A stretch of 64,000 bases of DNA. Source: Nematostella vectensis. Taxonomy: Eukaryota; Cnidaria; Anthozoa; Actiniaria; Edwardsiidae. How positions within the stretch are numbered: the stretch's first letter is position 1; every line of letters begins with the position of its first letter. This document shows positions 32,926 to 44,600 of the stretch, in pieces. The notes under the pieces were generated by a model, which searched no databases, had not been told where the DNA came from, and worked only from the letters and a program-made list of their open reading frames with translations. The position numbers and the translations under genes are program-made. Where the stretch lies: positions 3,350,181 through 3,414,180 of the forward strand of contig NC_064040.1 in the NCBI RefSeq assembly GCF_932526225.1, read 5' to 3'.

Positions 32926-34941
32926 CTGTCTGGAGAAGGAAGCATATGAAAACAAGCTATAAGCATAGGAGTACTGGGAAGATTTGACATGGGTGTGCTT
33001 CAAGTAGAGGTTAGACAGATCATTCAGTTGAGAGGCAAAGCTCAGAACGTCAGACTGGTCAGGTATGTTGGACTCTGAAGATGGCTCAATATTGTCTAGA
33101 AAATAAAATAGTTCTTATATAAGTAACTACTGCTATGCATTTTGTGAATTTTTTCCCATATGGTATGTTTACTCACCAAGAACAGGGATGTACATTTGCT
33201 TATCCCCAGAGTGGAATGATACTACAGCATCAAACTTCATGCTATTTAGTAATTCCTTTACTACTTTACACTCTGGCTCTGGAAAAGATAGTAAGAAAGA
33301 TTATGAACAGGCCATGCATGATCTTGGCCATGTGCACATCATACTGTGAACTACTATATACAAAATAGTTGTTATATGTGTAAATTATGTAAACCAACCA
33401 GGTCTTTAAGTTCTTTAAAGCCAGGTGATTAATGTGGAATGGCAGAAACTTTATAATCTGGTATTCAAAAAGGTCCCTTTCTTTGCCTGTGAAATGACTT
33501 AAAAGGATCAGTACCAGGCTTTTCTTGCCTTTAACTACAGGCCATTAGGAGAGAGATAGTCTCGCCCTTTTTCAGGCTGCCTCTATATTGTCATGTGCAG
33601 CAAATGCATCATCCCATAAGTCTGGGGTAGGTATCACAGAGCTTGGAACCACCAAACCAAACACAGCCTAAGCACAATTGCCTTTGGGCCTTTCCAAGAG
33701 AAAACCTCAATGTACTATTCTTATTTTTCCCTTTAATTATTAACTCAAACTGTGTAAAGTACAGAGTGAATAAAGTTATTACATTATAACCTGTAACTTC
33801 TTGGGGGATTATAACTACCTGAGCCCACCACAATAGACTGTTTTTACGATATTGTGCGCTTCAAAAATGCTGTAGACCGGAGGGCCACAGCTGATCCAAA
33901 ATGTGGATGAAGGGGAATTTTACTCCAAAACTCTGCAAAAGAAGCACTCTGGCAGCAATCTATAAAGTCCTCTTCGTACACTATTTTAGATCAACTGTTA
34001 CCCGCCAGTCTGTGGCATTTTGGATGCGTGCGCAACAGCGTGAAAAGTGGTCTATAGGGAGTGGTTAGTACTGTTAGGCCAAAGACCTAAAATTATCTTA
34101 CTGCCCACTAAGCTTACAAGTGATTAGGCTTATTCTAGGCTACATATATTGCAGTGCAGACCTGGTATAGTATATGTCAACAACAGCCCAAGTTGCACCC
34201 GATTACTTGTATCAATCCAATTTAGTATACCCCTTCCTGAGGTGTTTTTTCAGATCTCAGCCAGGTTTTAAGCTGTGCTTTGCAGTCACAGAAGAAAGCA
34301 TTTTTCGTTGCCTACTTACCAACTAACACTTGTCTTGGAAAAACAGGGGAAAATGAAGATAAGTGGTGGTTTAAATCAGCTTCACTTGCAGTACCTGACC
34401 AGCAGTAGTTAGATGTTCTTTCTATGATAGCTCTCCCATCAGGATTAAAAAGCGATATCAAATACAAGTCAATATTATCCAATACGAATCGCGTAAAATT
34501 GTGCGTTGGTGACCCAAAAGGATCCCTTAGCCCCCGTGTTAAGGTTCTCAATAAATAAATCATGCTTTCAACGGGTAAAAACTCTGCAGCGTGCTCTCCA
34601 AAGGAGAGTAGAACTCGGACCTTTTGCTTGTGTTCTGCACCCTTTGTGCTGTAGTTTGTAAAATGTAGAACATATTGAGACAGTCCCCAGCGAGAGCGAA
34701 ATCGCATCTGTGTGTCCAGTACATCAGGGAATTGCGAGACAAGGTCGTGGATACATTCATTCAATCGAGATAAGTTGTGATAGAATCGGTAGTCTGGAAC
34801 GTATTTCTCCTTCGAAGACTTTTGATTGAACACATCGAAGCCGACTCCAGTTCCTTTGGTAACATGAAAGTTGGGTAAAAATGCCAGCAAAAATACCCAG
34901 GATAGAAGATTAGCTGACGCTTTGAAGATAGGACAATCCAT
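32926..34941 (-). CDS. Secreted M14 zinc carboxypeptidase-like protein, 3' end not located
   Basis: Exons on the minus strand: 34941-34320, 33278-33177, 33095-32926, joined in phases 1 and 1, open to residue 298 and ending at CAG|GTATGG in phase 0. Residues 1-28 are a signal peptide. The zinc-ligand motif FGEHAAEF gives H117 and E120; NPDGRAIIERT (166-176) is the conserved M14 segment; SFHSGDKQMYIP gives the third ligand H230. The usual DLNRNF, where Asn and Arg hold the substrate carboxylate, reads DLNHHL here, so the Arg is lost. The catalytic Glu lies further on in this family and I have not found its exon; the candidate exon at 30652-30714 lacks it. The closest family I know is the eukaryotic carboxypeptidase group that includes a plant secreted type. 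The protein may be active with altered specificity, or a pseudoenzyme. Confidence 0.7.
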
Positions 34942-35873
34942 GTCCTATGGCGATAAACGATACCGGCATTTGATCTTGTGCGTTATACAACTGATCAAGC
35001 GATAAATAGTAACAAACGAAATCACACTTTTCATTGAAATAAATTAGTCCATCTTGAATCGGCCATCTTGAATCGATGATACTGCTGGACTTGACATGGT
35101 GCATCGCGGGCCTGGACGGTGACCGCTGACCATCGATTTGTGTCAGTGGGAAGAGTGGGGATATGATCGAGGCTAGTCTTTTATTGATTTGAGACAGTGG
35201 AAAAGGGAAGATACGTTGAAGCAAAGGATAATCCACCTTGGAAAGGATCAAATCGTCAGTCCCTACAACTTAGGAGCCAGGCATAGGGGGTATATGCACC
35301 TCTCCCTCCCCCACCAACCCCCCCCCCCCCTAAAGTAATATATAATATTCTTTTTATGAATACAAGAATATTCAGATTTTTCATGCACAATATCTATTCC
35401 TGCACACCCCTTTCCAAATTCTGGCTACACCTCTGGAATTATAGCAAAGGAAACACTTGAGAAACATGTGCTCTGAAAACAAACAAACAAAAAACAGCCA
35501 GAGACAGTTTAATATTGTAAAGATTCTAGGAACCCTAATGTTCCTATTTAGAGTTTATTGCCAAGATTGTAGAATGACACAACTATTGTAGTCATGCCCT
35601 GAGAGAATGAAAATTACTTATCCCCCTTGTTACAGAGAAAAGATTGCAAAATGCAAAAAAAAAATTGATGACAAGTGATGGTGGCATTGTTTGAATGGTC
35701 AGACTCTAGCTCTCATGAATCCATTGTAAGCCATTGCTTTTGCCCTCCCCTGACAAAACTGTCTTCAAACCTGCAAAAAAAAGGTTCACAAAAATATTAT
35801 TCTAAACAGACACTAGAAGGTTGGTGGTGTGGTTAACTTCTAAGCCATGCGTCATCAACTTCTGGGGCCATGC
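34942..35873. other. Upstream flank of the carboxypeptidase gene
   Basis: Promoter side of the carboxypeptidase gene plus a C run near 35318-35331 and AT-rich sequence. TTCTGGCTACACCTCTGGAA at about 35414 recalls one end of the GGCGTAGCCAGG MITE family, as a solo fragment. No exon seen. Confidence 0.45.
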
Positions 35874-36324
35874 ATACCTGTCAACCTCCGAAAAGCTCAA
35901 GGCTTGATAATTTTTGGGGGGATGGGTGGGGTATATTTATTTTTGGGGGAGGGGTGGGTTTAACCTTGCAGATGTTTGCCTTATACACACTGAGCCGAAA
36001 CGAGCGCTGAGCGTAACGAGCGTGAGCCAGAAGCGGACAAGCGCGCCGCGGCGCTCTGCTGGCGTTTAATACTCTCAGTACACCCTGGGTCCCCAAAGAT
36101 GTGCCGTATAGAAACCGAGGGTGTTAGATAAATTTCGCTACGCAAGGGAATTATTGTTACAAATATTTTAATAGAAAATAGGCAAAATGACGATTTTCTA
36201 TAGAATAATTTTTAGGAAGCGATAAAAATCGCTAAAAGCGGGAGATTTTGTGCTCAACGCAGGAGAGCGGGAGAAGGGGTCCAAAATCTTGAGACCCACC
36301 TAATGCGTGAGAGTTGACAGGTAT
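35874..36324. mobile_element. TIR element with ATACCTGTCAAC ends, about 450 bp
   Basis: ATACCTGTCAACCTC at 35874 is inverted as GAGAGTTGACAGGTAT ending at 36324 (one mismatch). The interior carries G/T-rich runs and the CGTGAGCC, GGGAGATTTTG, TCTTGAGACCCACC words. The minus open frame through it is not a gene. Non-autonomous DNA element. Confidence 0.75.
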
Positions 36325-36457
36325 TAGCAATGTGTTATATCAAGTATTGTAAATCCTTTTTCAGTGCATTGCTTCAACATGAACAACAAAAAAACAATAA
36401 TAAAAATAACAAATATAATGACAGACTTTCCATCAAACAAAATTTCAAGTTATAGCC

Positions 36458-38183
36458 TTACACCTCATTTGGTAAAGACATCTCACCATTCATGTCAAAA
36501 CTTGATGGAGGGCTCTCATCTGAAAGAGATTCTGAAGAGCCTGAACTGTAGTCAGAGGTCTGCACAGGGGAATCATAATTATCCCTCTTGCTTGCTGCGT
36601 GACACATACTACAGAACACAGGACTGGAGTTATGCCCCCTAGGGCTAGCTGACTGGTCCTCTTCTGACTTTGTGTAATCTCTCCAAGCCCCTCCATGGTG
36701 GCTCCTCCGTCTACGCCACCAGACTGGATGATCTGGGGCAATGGACATTACCTTAAGGCAAATGACTTGGTCAGCGATTAAGGCTTAATATAATGTAATC
36801 ATTCTAAAAGACCAGAATACAGTTGTTTTAACTAGCCAGGGGCTATTCTGATTCTATAAAAGTGATTCACAAACTTTTAAAATTTTTCCCATATTTCTTT
36901 ATCAAAAAAAGATAGGTGCTTTGGTGTTGGCAGTTTTGCAGATTTGATAATATTTGGTTTTTTTTATCTTGGACTGCATTTGATGTGAAATTTTCTGGCT
37001 TCAAGTATGTGTGCATTTTTCTGTTTCACCTGGAAAACCTAGTTTATACCTCTTCACATGTTTGTCGACTGACAACAGCCCTGTACCGCATTTTCCTCCA
37101 CAGCTCATCTCGTCTGACTAGAAATGCTGGGTACAATTCACGCCATCGCTTTCCCAGTGCCCAGGGAAATATGTCATACTTATCATCTTCCTCATCTTCT
37201 TCCATATCGTTCGCCAGGTACCTGGGGTAAATTTAAAAGAAAAAATCATTTAAAAAATATATGTAATTTGACTTTTGTTATTGTTTACTTCTTCGTGTTG
37301 ACTGGAAGTTTATGATATTGCAATGCTTGGGTATTTATGTTTTGTTTAACTTTCCATATAATACTTACAAGGCAAGAAAGAAATTGAGTCTGTTAAATTC
37401 TCGTCTGTGTAGATTCGCTCTTCTGAAATACGCGTAGACCATCGAGAGGAGATACTAAACAACGAAATGAAACATTCATCGGAACACGTCTCGTGTTTTC
37501 TTCGAAGAAGAAACATTGCAATACTAAATTTTTAGTCGCTCAGTAAAAGTATATCTGGGAATAATCGAAAATGATTCCCTTTTCTCACCTTATCGGAAAT
37601 TTTTGCGCATTTGTCCATCCAAAGAAATTCACGGATAACGTCGTCATCTGAATGAAACAAGGAAGGTTGCAGTTAAAAAAAGTACACAAATAAAAACAAT
37701 ATCAATTGACAGAACTATAAATCAACAGGCAATATCTCCTCAATATATTTATTATTTAAACTAATGAAGTCTTTTTTTTTTCAAAAAGTTAAAAGAAACT
37801 GCAAGTGCAATGCAAGCTTGTTGTGCCTGCTTGATTTGAGACGAGGTTTTTGTAAAAGGACAAAGAACGAATATGGGTTTCTTACCTAAAAGTTTGAAGA
37901 AAGCAACCATAAAAGAACCCCCTCCTTTGCTGCTGCTATTACTCATGCAGATTTTAGGTCTTTTACAAACTTGCTGTGGTCCTGCCACAGCGTTTTCAAT
38001 TTCGCCTCTTTTTCGTTTTGCTCCCGACGCAGCCTTTTTCGAGGTCTTTTCGACGACAAAAACCCTATGGCTGGAGAACATCGAGTCAGTGTAGCAGGAA
38101 GAAGTTTTGAGGTTATTTTCGGTTGGTTCTGTGTTAGTATTTGTGTTATTCGAAGTGTTTTTGCTGGCTACTTGACCACCCAT
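36458..38183 (-). CDS. SPDYA: Speedy/RINGO A-like CDK activator, 302 aa, five exons
   Basis: Exons on the minus strand: 38183-37886, 37647-37589, 37454-37369, 37221-37050, 36751-36458; phases 1, 0, 2, 0 agree and the total is 303 codons with stop. The Speedy/RINGO box is nearly complete: [93 protein letters not shown], then HHGGAWRDY and a CSMC motif. Speedy proteins bind and activate CDK1/CDK2 without cyclin homology at sequence level and act in meiosis and the cell cycle. The N-terminal 90 residues are low-complexity and basic ([12 protein letters not shown]) and the C-terminus is Ser-rich. Met 38183 (MGGQVASKN) is chosen as start; an in-frame ATG at 38291 would add 36 residues. Head to head with PAF1. 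Confidence 0.92.
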
Positions 38184-38609
38184 AGTTTCTGCCCGGCCAG
38201 CAGGAAGAATATATACAAACAACAACATGAAACCCTCTCCGCGGGAAACTACGAAAGGGCGCGAAATGACGTCACTTCCGCAAATGTTCACGCAATCATC
38301 AGCGTCCGGTTCTTTTCCATAGTTTCCATCTACACTTTTGTTTTTTTAAAGGCGAAATACCCTATTGAGACAGTTTCAATCTAGAAAAATCTAGAATTAT
38401 CCCATCAGCTCCATATTCTTCGATTTTTTTTTGTTGCTATATCACTATCTTTTCTTGTGGGGTTGCCTGTGGTAATTTTTTGGCCCGCAAGGTACTGGGC
38501 CTGTGGACACCGCCATGTTTGTTGTCTGAACCAAAATGTCTCTGGATGGATCACTTTTTAGCCAAAATGACGCGCTAACTGTCTAAATCATCACCCACCG
38601 AGTCTCAAG
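38184..38609. promoter_or_regulatory. Shared upstream region of Speedy and PAF1
   Basis: Only about 430 bp lie between the two divergent start codons, so the two promoters must overlap or adjoin. No TATA box in good position for either gene; this fits housekeeping-type initiation. Confidence 0.5.
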
Positions 38610-41600
38610 ATGCCTCCGACTGTACAGGAAAATAAACAAAAGCGAGATCAAGACCACCAGTAAGTAGAAAACCATTACAAAATCTCATATCGACTTAAAC
38701 GGGACTAAAAGAGCGGCGCAGTGCAGGAAGCATGCTTGCTCCTCCATTTTACTTGACAGGAAATAATTGTTAACCATTTTTCATCGATTTTACACTGTAA
38801 CTCTCTTAAAAGATAGTTATGTTATAAACAAAGTAAGTAACGCCTATATTAATTCTAAGAATTTCTGTTGTTCATGCGTGCTGTGATAAGTATAATAGTG
38901 AGCTTGTCACGTGTATTCTTGATGTGCGCTGATATTTCTCTGTTCTTTTCCAGACATGCTGCTAGAACCACAAGGTAAGTACTGTATGCTCTTATTTGTT
39001 TGTGTGGCGCTGCCACAGCTACCAAGACAAAGTTTTAAGAAAGTTTGCCAATTAGCCAGAGCTTTATTTTTGATTGACATGAACTTTGTAACTCAAGGTT
39101 TTTGTCATGTTCTGATACCCACACAGGCAACCCAAGGCTACTGCCAGTGGTTTATAAAGGAATGTACGGTGAAATTTATATACAGTATATAACAGAGTAA
39201 CCATAGGTTAGAAAATGCGGGCTAGAAGATTGAAATGGCTGCTTAGGACAGGGGTTTTCCTTTCAGAAATAACGAAAGTTGCATCACAATTTGTTTAACG
39301 TTTCTTGGTCAGATTGTGGCAAAACTGTGCCAATCGGATTCGCTTTCAGTCGAGCGAGATAAAAGCGATTTAGCTGAAGTTGTGTGCCATTTTATAACAC
39401 GAAATTGTTTAGAAAAGTTAAAAAACAGTAGCTCCAGCGTAACCTCAGACTAAACCAAGTAAGTAATCCTAAACTTGTTTCGCAACTGTGTTGTGACATG
39501 TACAGTACCACTCACGAACATAGGGACACTGTTCGCGAAACTTTCGCGAACAACGTTAGTTTGAGGAAGGAATGCCGATCGCTTGATATTATTCGAAGAT
39601 TTTGGAAGGTGTGTTAACTGCTAGCGAAGACTTAATAACAGCGGGAAGCCATTTATTTGACAAAGACGTAATAAACACATGAGAATTAGTTTGAGAAAGA
39701 AATGCAGATCCCTTGATATTCTTCGAAGATTTTAGAATGTGTGAAAACTGTTAGCGAAAACTTTTGAACAGCGGGAAGCCATTATTTGATAAAGCAAAGA
39801 CTTGTACTAAACATGGGAGAATTAGTTTGAGGAGGGAATGCCGATCGCTTGATATTATTCGAAGATTTTCGATTGTGTGAAAACTTCTAGCCAATACTTT
39901 TGAACACTGGGAAGCCATTTATTTGACAAAGATTTGTATTAGACACGGGAGAATTAGTTTGGGGAAGGAATGCCGATAGCTTGATATTCATTCCCTCCTC
40001 AAACTTATTCTCCCGTGTTTAGTACAAGTCTTTGCTTTGTCAAATAAATGGCTTCCCGCGGTTCAAAATTCTTCGCTAGCAGTTTTCAAACATTCGAAAA
40101 TCATCGAAGAATATCAAGCGATCGGCATCACTTCCCCAAACTAATTCTCCCATGTCTAATACAGGTCTTTGTTAAAGAAATGGCTTTCTGATGTTCAAAA
40201 TTCTTCGTTAGCAGTTTTCACCCATTCGAAAATCCTCGAAGGATATCAAGAGATCGGCCTTCCTTCTCCTGTGTTTAATACAAGTCTTTGTCAAATAAAA
40301 TTTCAAAATTCTTTGCCAGCAGTTTTCACACATTCTAAAATCATCGAAGAATATCAAGCGATTGGCATTCCTTCCCCAAATTGATTCTCCCGTGTGTAAT
40401 ACAAGTATTTATTAAATAAATGGCTCCGCTAGCAGTTGCCACACATTCGACAATCTTCGAAGAATATCAAGCGATTGACGTTCCTTCCCTCTTCGGGGCA
40501 AGCTTTTGAGAATAAACTAACTTTTTTGCCTGCGTCTGCCCTCGTAAATCCACGATCGAATCCTTTGCATGCTTTGGCTTTCACCCGCCATCTTTATCGT
40601 CTTTATTTCTCAAACTTGAAAGTGTCTTGTCTTGATCGTCTACAAATAATTGAACTTGAGGCATATCAGACTATAACTGAATTTGTTGTTTCTGATTTTA
40701 ACGATAACCATAGCTTTCAGCTGACTTTTAAACGAACAATTTATTTGAATCGCTTGCAGAACTCCTGTATGTATTTTAAGTGAGTATCAGTAAGTCTTCG
40801 GTTACACGTTACGAGTTCCCGTTTGTTAAACGGTTTGTCCCGGTCTGTTCGCGAACCCTGTGTTCACGAATTTCGCGAACCCTGTGTTCGCGAACAATTT
40901 CGCGAACATATGTCCACATGTTCGAGAGCGGTACTGTATGACAAAGATTTGAATGACCGCTTTGGACAGATAAATATATACCAATGAAAGTAGACAGGGC
41001 TGATTGTCTTTTCTTTTACAGTGTAAAAATCTTACTATCCCCACAGCAGAGTTAGCACCCAAAAAATTAAGGAAAGCTGAGAATGTGTTTTAAAATTGTT
41101 ATTTCTTAAAAATTACTTTAGTTCACTTCCCTCAATGTGCTATCACTAAGGGGTAAACTTATTTTAACACCTAAAGAAAGTCATATTGTATTAACAAAAT
41201 AGTTTTATTTAAATGTATTATTTTATTTATGTTAGTGCCAAGTATACAACAACATTTATTTATTTTGAACTCAATGGAAAGGGCTATAGAGAGTTAGCGT
41301 GCCTCCGACCGTGGAGGACGTATTTCTTGAAGCTCCGCATTTTTCTAAAATTTTACTCAGCCTGCGAGTCACTATGGCCTTATTTATGTCTACAAGCACT
41401 CTGTTGCTGTTTCTGACAATCGCCGGAGCGCGGAATTGGTCAGTTGGGACAGGTTTCTTCGGCGTTCAGAGCAGTTTTTCGTTCGGGATCAACCTGGTTG
41501 GCACCGAATTTACATCTTCACGCTGGAAGTTTGCGATGTTTGGCTTCTCACGTGCAAAGAGGTGTAGCCGGCCATGCTTGTACTACCCCAACACTACCGC

Positions 41601-44600
41601 TACATTCCGCGTGCAGCTTGAGGGCGATCTCGTGTTTAAGCTCAACCCAGGTCCTTTGGGACACGATGACGGCTCCCTAAAGAATACTACCAATAGACAA
41701 TGGAGTCACACTACCGGATGAGTTAACACGAGTCACATTCCATTAACTACTCCCTCGCAAACAGCTCAACGGTTTGTAAAGCAGCAGTGCATCTGGCGGG
41801 ACACTAACAATCTAATCAAAATAAATCGCGTTCCTGGTAACATAAAGCCACATAAGCAGATGGTGTTCTGCCACATCAATGCTCGGTCGGTCAGGAACAA
41901 AACAACCGTGATCAATGATTACATATGTGATCACAGCGTGGATTTAATGGCTCTAACGGAACATTGGTTGTCGCCAAGTGACTTGGCTGTGAAGACAGAG
42001 GTGTGCCCGCAAGGTTATAGTTGCGTCTTACAATCAAGGCCAAACCGACGTGGTGGCGGTACTGGAATACTGTACCGAGACTCATTTGACGTGTCTACGG
42101 TTAAGTCTGGCATTAGTTCGCGTGAGTCATTTGGGTTCTCAGAGTTACTTGTGAAGTCATCCTCCTATAACCTGCGGGTTATTGTTATATACAGACCACC
42201 CTACTCAGAGGCTCATCGTGTCCCAACAAGCGTCTTCCTCTCCCTGAATACTTAGAGAGCCTGTTGTTATGCAAAGAAAACCTACTTATAACCGGTGACT
42301 TTAATATACATGTCGACGAGCCAAACGATCCTGACGCCCAAAAATTCTTGGAAACACTAAGAGCCTTGGGTCTAGTGCAACATGTAGACCAGCCGACGCA
42401 CCAAGATGGGCATATTCTCGATCTCGCTATAACACGTATGTCCGAGAGTTTAGTCACCGGCGCACCAGTTGTTGATCATTTTTTATATGATCACGCTGTA
42501 GTACGATTTCGTCTAGGTCTACCTAGACCTGGTCTTCTCATCAATACCATCAACTACCGGAGGGTTAAGTCTATTGATTTGGAGCAGCTGAAAGCTGAAA
42601 TGCTGCAATCCCCCTTGTGCACTAAAGACTCGCCATCAACTGCGAATGAGCTTGATATATATGTAAAAGAGTATAACAACACCCTTGCAAAATTACTAAA
42701 CCGACATGCACCCAATAAGACACGGACTCGGGTTACTCGCCCAGTGGTGCCCTGGTACAATGATGAGATCGATCAAGCTAAGCGTGCTCGCAGGAAAGCG
42801 GAGAGGAAATGGAGGAAGTCTAAACTGCCTAGCGACCTCGCTGATTTCAAAAAGAAAAGAAATCACGTCACCAATGCAATGAACAAAGAGAGAGACGAGT
42901 ACTACACTCAATTCGTCGCTGAGAATAGCTCCGACCAGAGAAAGCTCTTTGATGCTGCAAGCAAGCTTCTGGGTGGGAATACAGGACTTCGCTTTCCTGA
43001 GCATGCTAATAAGACCGTACTAGCGAATGATATTGGGAGATACTTTGTACGCAAGATAAATACCATCCGAGCTGACATAGACGCTACAAGTCTGTCCTCA
43101 TAAGATGTGGAGCTCGTCCCCCCGGACAGGCCACGGTCAAGCGAAAACAGAACAAACACTCATTTTAACACCTTGAGTTAATCTGATGTGAACGACTTGA
43201 TGAGCGGGTCAGCGAAGAAAACGTGCATTCTTGATCCTATGCCGACTTGTCTGGCCTACGACTCTCTCGAAGTTCTTCTCCCTGTCATAACTAATATGGT
43301 AAACTCATCTCTGTCTACTGGTCATTTCCCTGCTGACTGGAAGGAAGCCGCTGTAACTCCCTTACTTAAAAAAGGTGCTACCGGAAATACCAATCTACGT
43401 CCAGTCAGTAATTTGCAGTTTACTTCCAAGATCACGGAGAGGGCGGTATTTAATCAACTTTACGCCCACATCACGGAAAATGTTCTCCTACCTGAGCTAC
43501 AATCGGCTTATAGGAAATCGTACAGCACGGAGACAGCTCTTTTAAAGAATGCAAATGACATCCTGATCAACATGAACAGCACGCACGTGACCCTTTTGGT
43601 GCTGCTAGATTTGAGCGCGGCATTTGACACTATCGATCACTGCATACTTCTCCAACGTCTTAACACATCATTTGGCGTTGCTGGCGATGCTCTAAGATGG
43701 CTTACATCATATCTGACTGACCGGGCACAACGTGTTGTTGTTGATGGACAACAGTCTGACAGATGCAGTTTATCATTTGGTGTACCTCAAGGATCCTGCC
43801 TCGGTCCTCTCCTCTTCTCCATTTATGCAATCAAGTTGTTTGAGGTCATCAAATCCCATCTGCCTCACGCACATGCATACGCTGCATGGAGCGATGCATC
43901 AGGGCGGTGAGGTCGTGGATGGTCGCGGACAAGCTCAAGATCAACGAGGACAAGACTGAGTTCATGCTCATTGGAACGCGCCAGCAGACTAACAGTCTTC
44001 TAGTAGCCGAGACTGCTGTGCCACCTGTAGGCGAAGCTAGAAACCTTGGTTTCTGGTTTGACTGTAATTTTAAATTTGAACAACACATCACCAAGACATG
44101 TCAGTCTGCTTTTTATTCTATTTTTAATATTAGATGTATACGTAAATTTTTATCCAAAGATGCAGCTAAGACTCTAGTACAGGCACTGGTGATAAGTAGA
44201 TTAGACTATTGTAATTCGCTTTTATATGGCCTTCCTGCAATACAAATCAACAGACTTTAGCGCGCTCAAAATGCAGCAGCAAGATTAATATCGAACACGC
44301 CACGCTACTCTCATATTACACCTGTTATGTTAGATCTCCACTGGCTACCTGTTAACTTTAGGATTACTTTTAAAATAGCTCTTATTACATTTAAAGCATT
44401 ACATGGCATTGCTCCTGCTTACCTCAGCAACCTAATAAAGGCTAGGCAGTCGAATTACAATCTTAGATCAACAAATAGTAATATCTTAGAAAGATCTAGC
44501 ATTAGGACAGGCAAAACCACTGGGACCGTGCCTTCCAGGTTGCGGCCCCAGTGGTATGGAACTCACCACCACAACACGTTAGGGCAGCGACATGTATTTT

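Noticed and set aside
40169-40783. Plus frames of 71 and 115 codons
   Set aside because: They run through the inverted internal repeats of the Tc1-like element.
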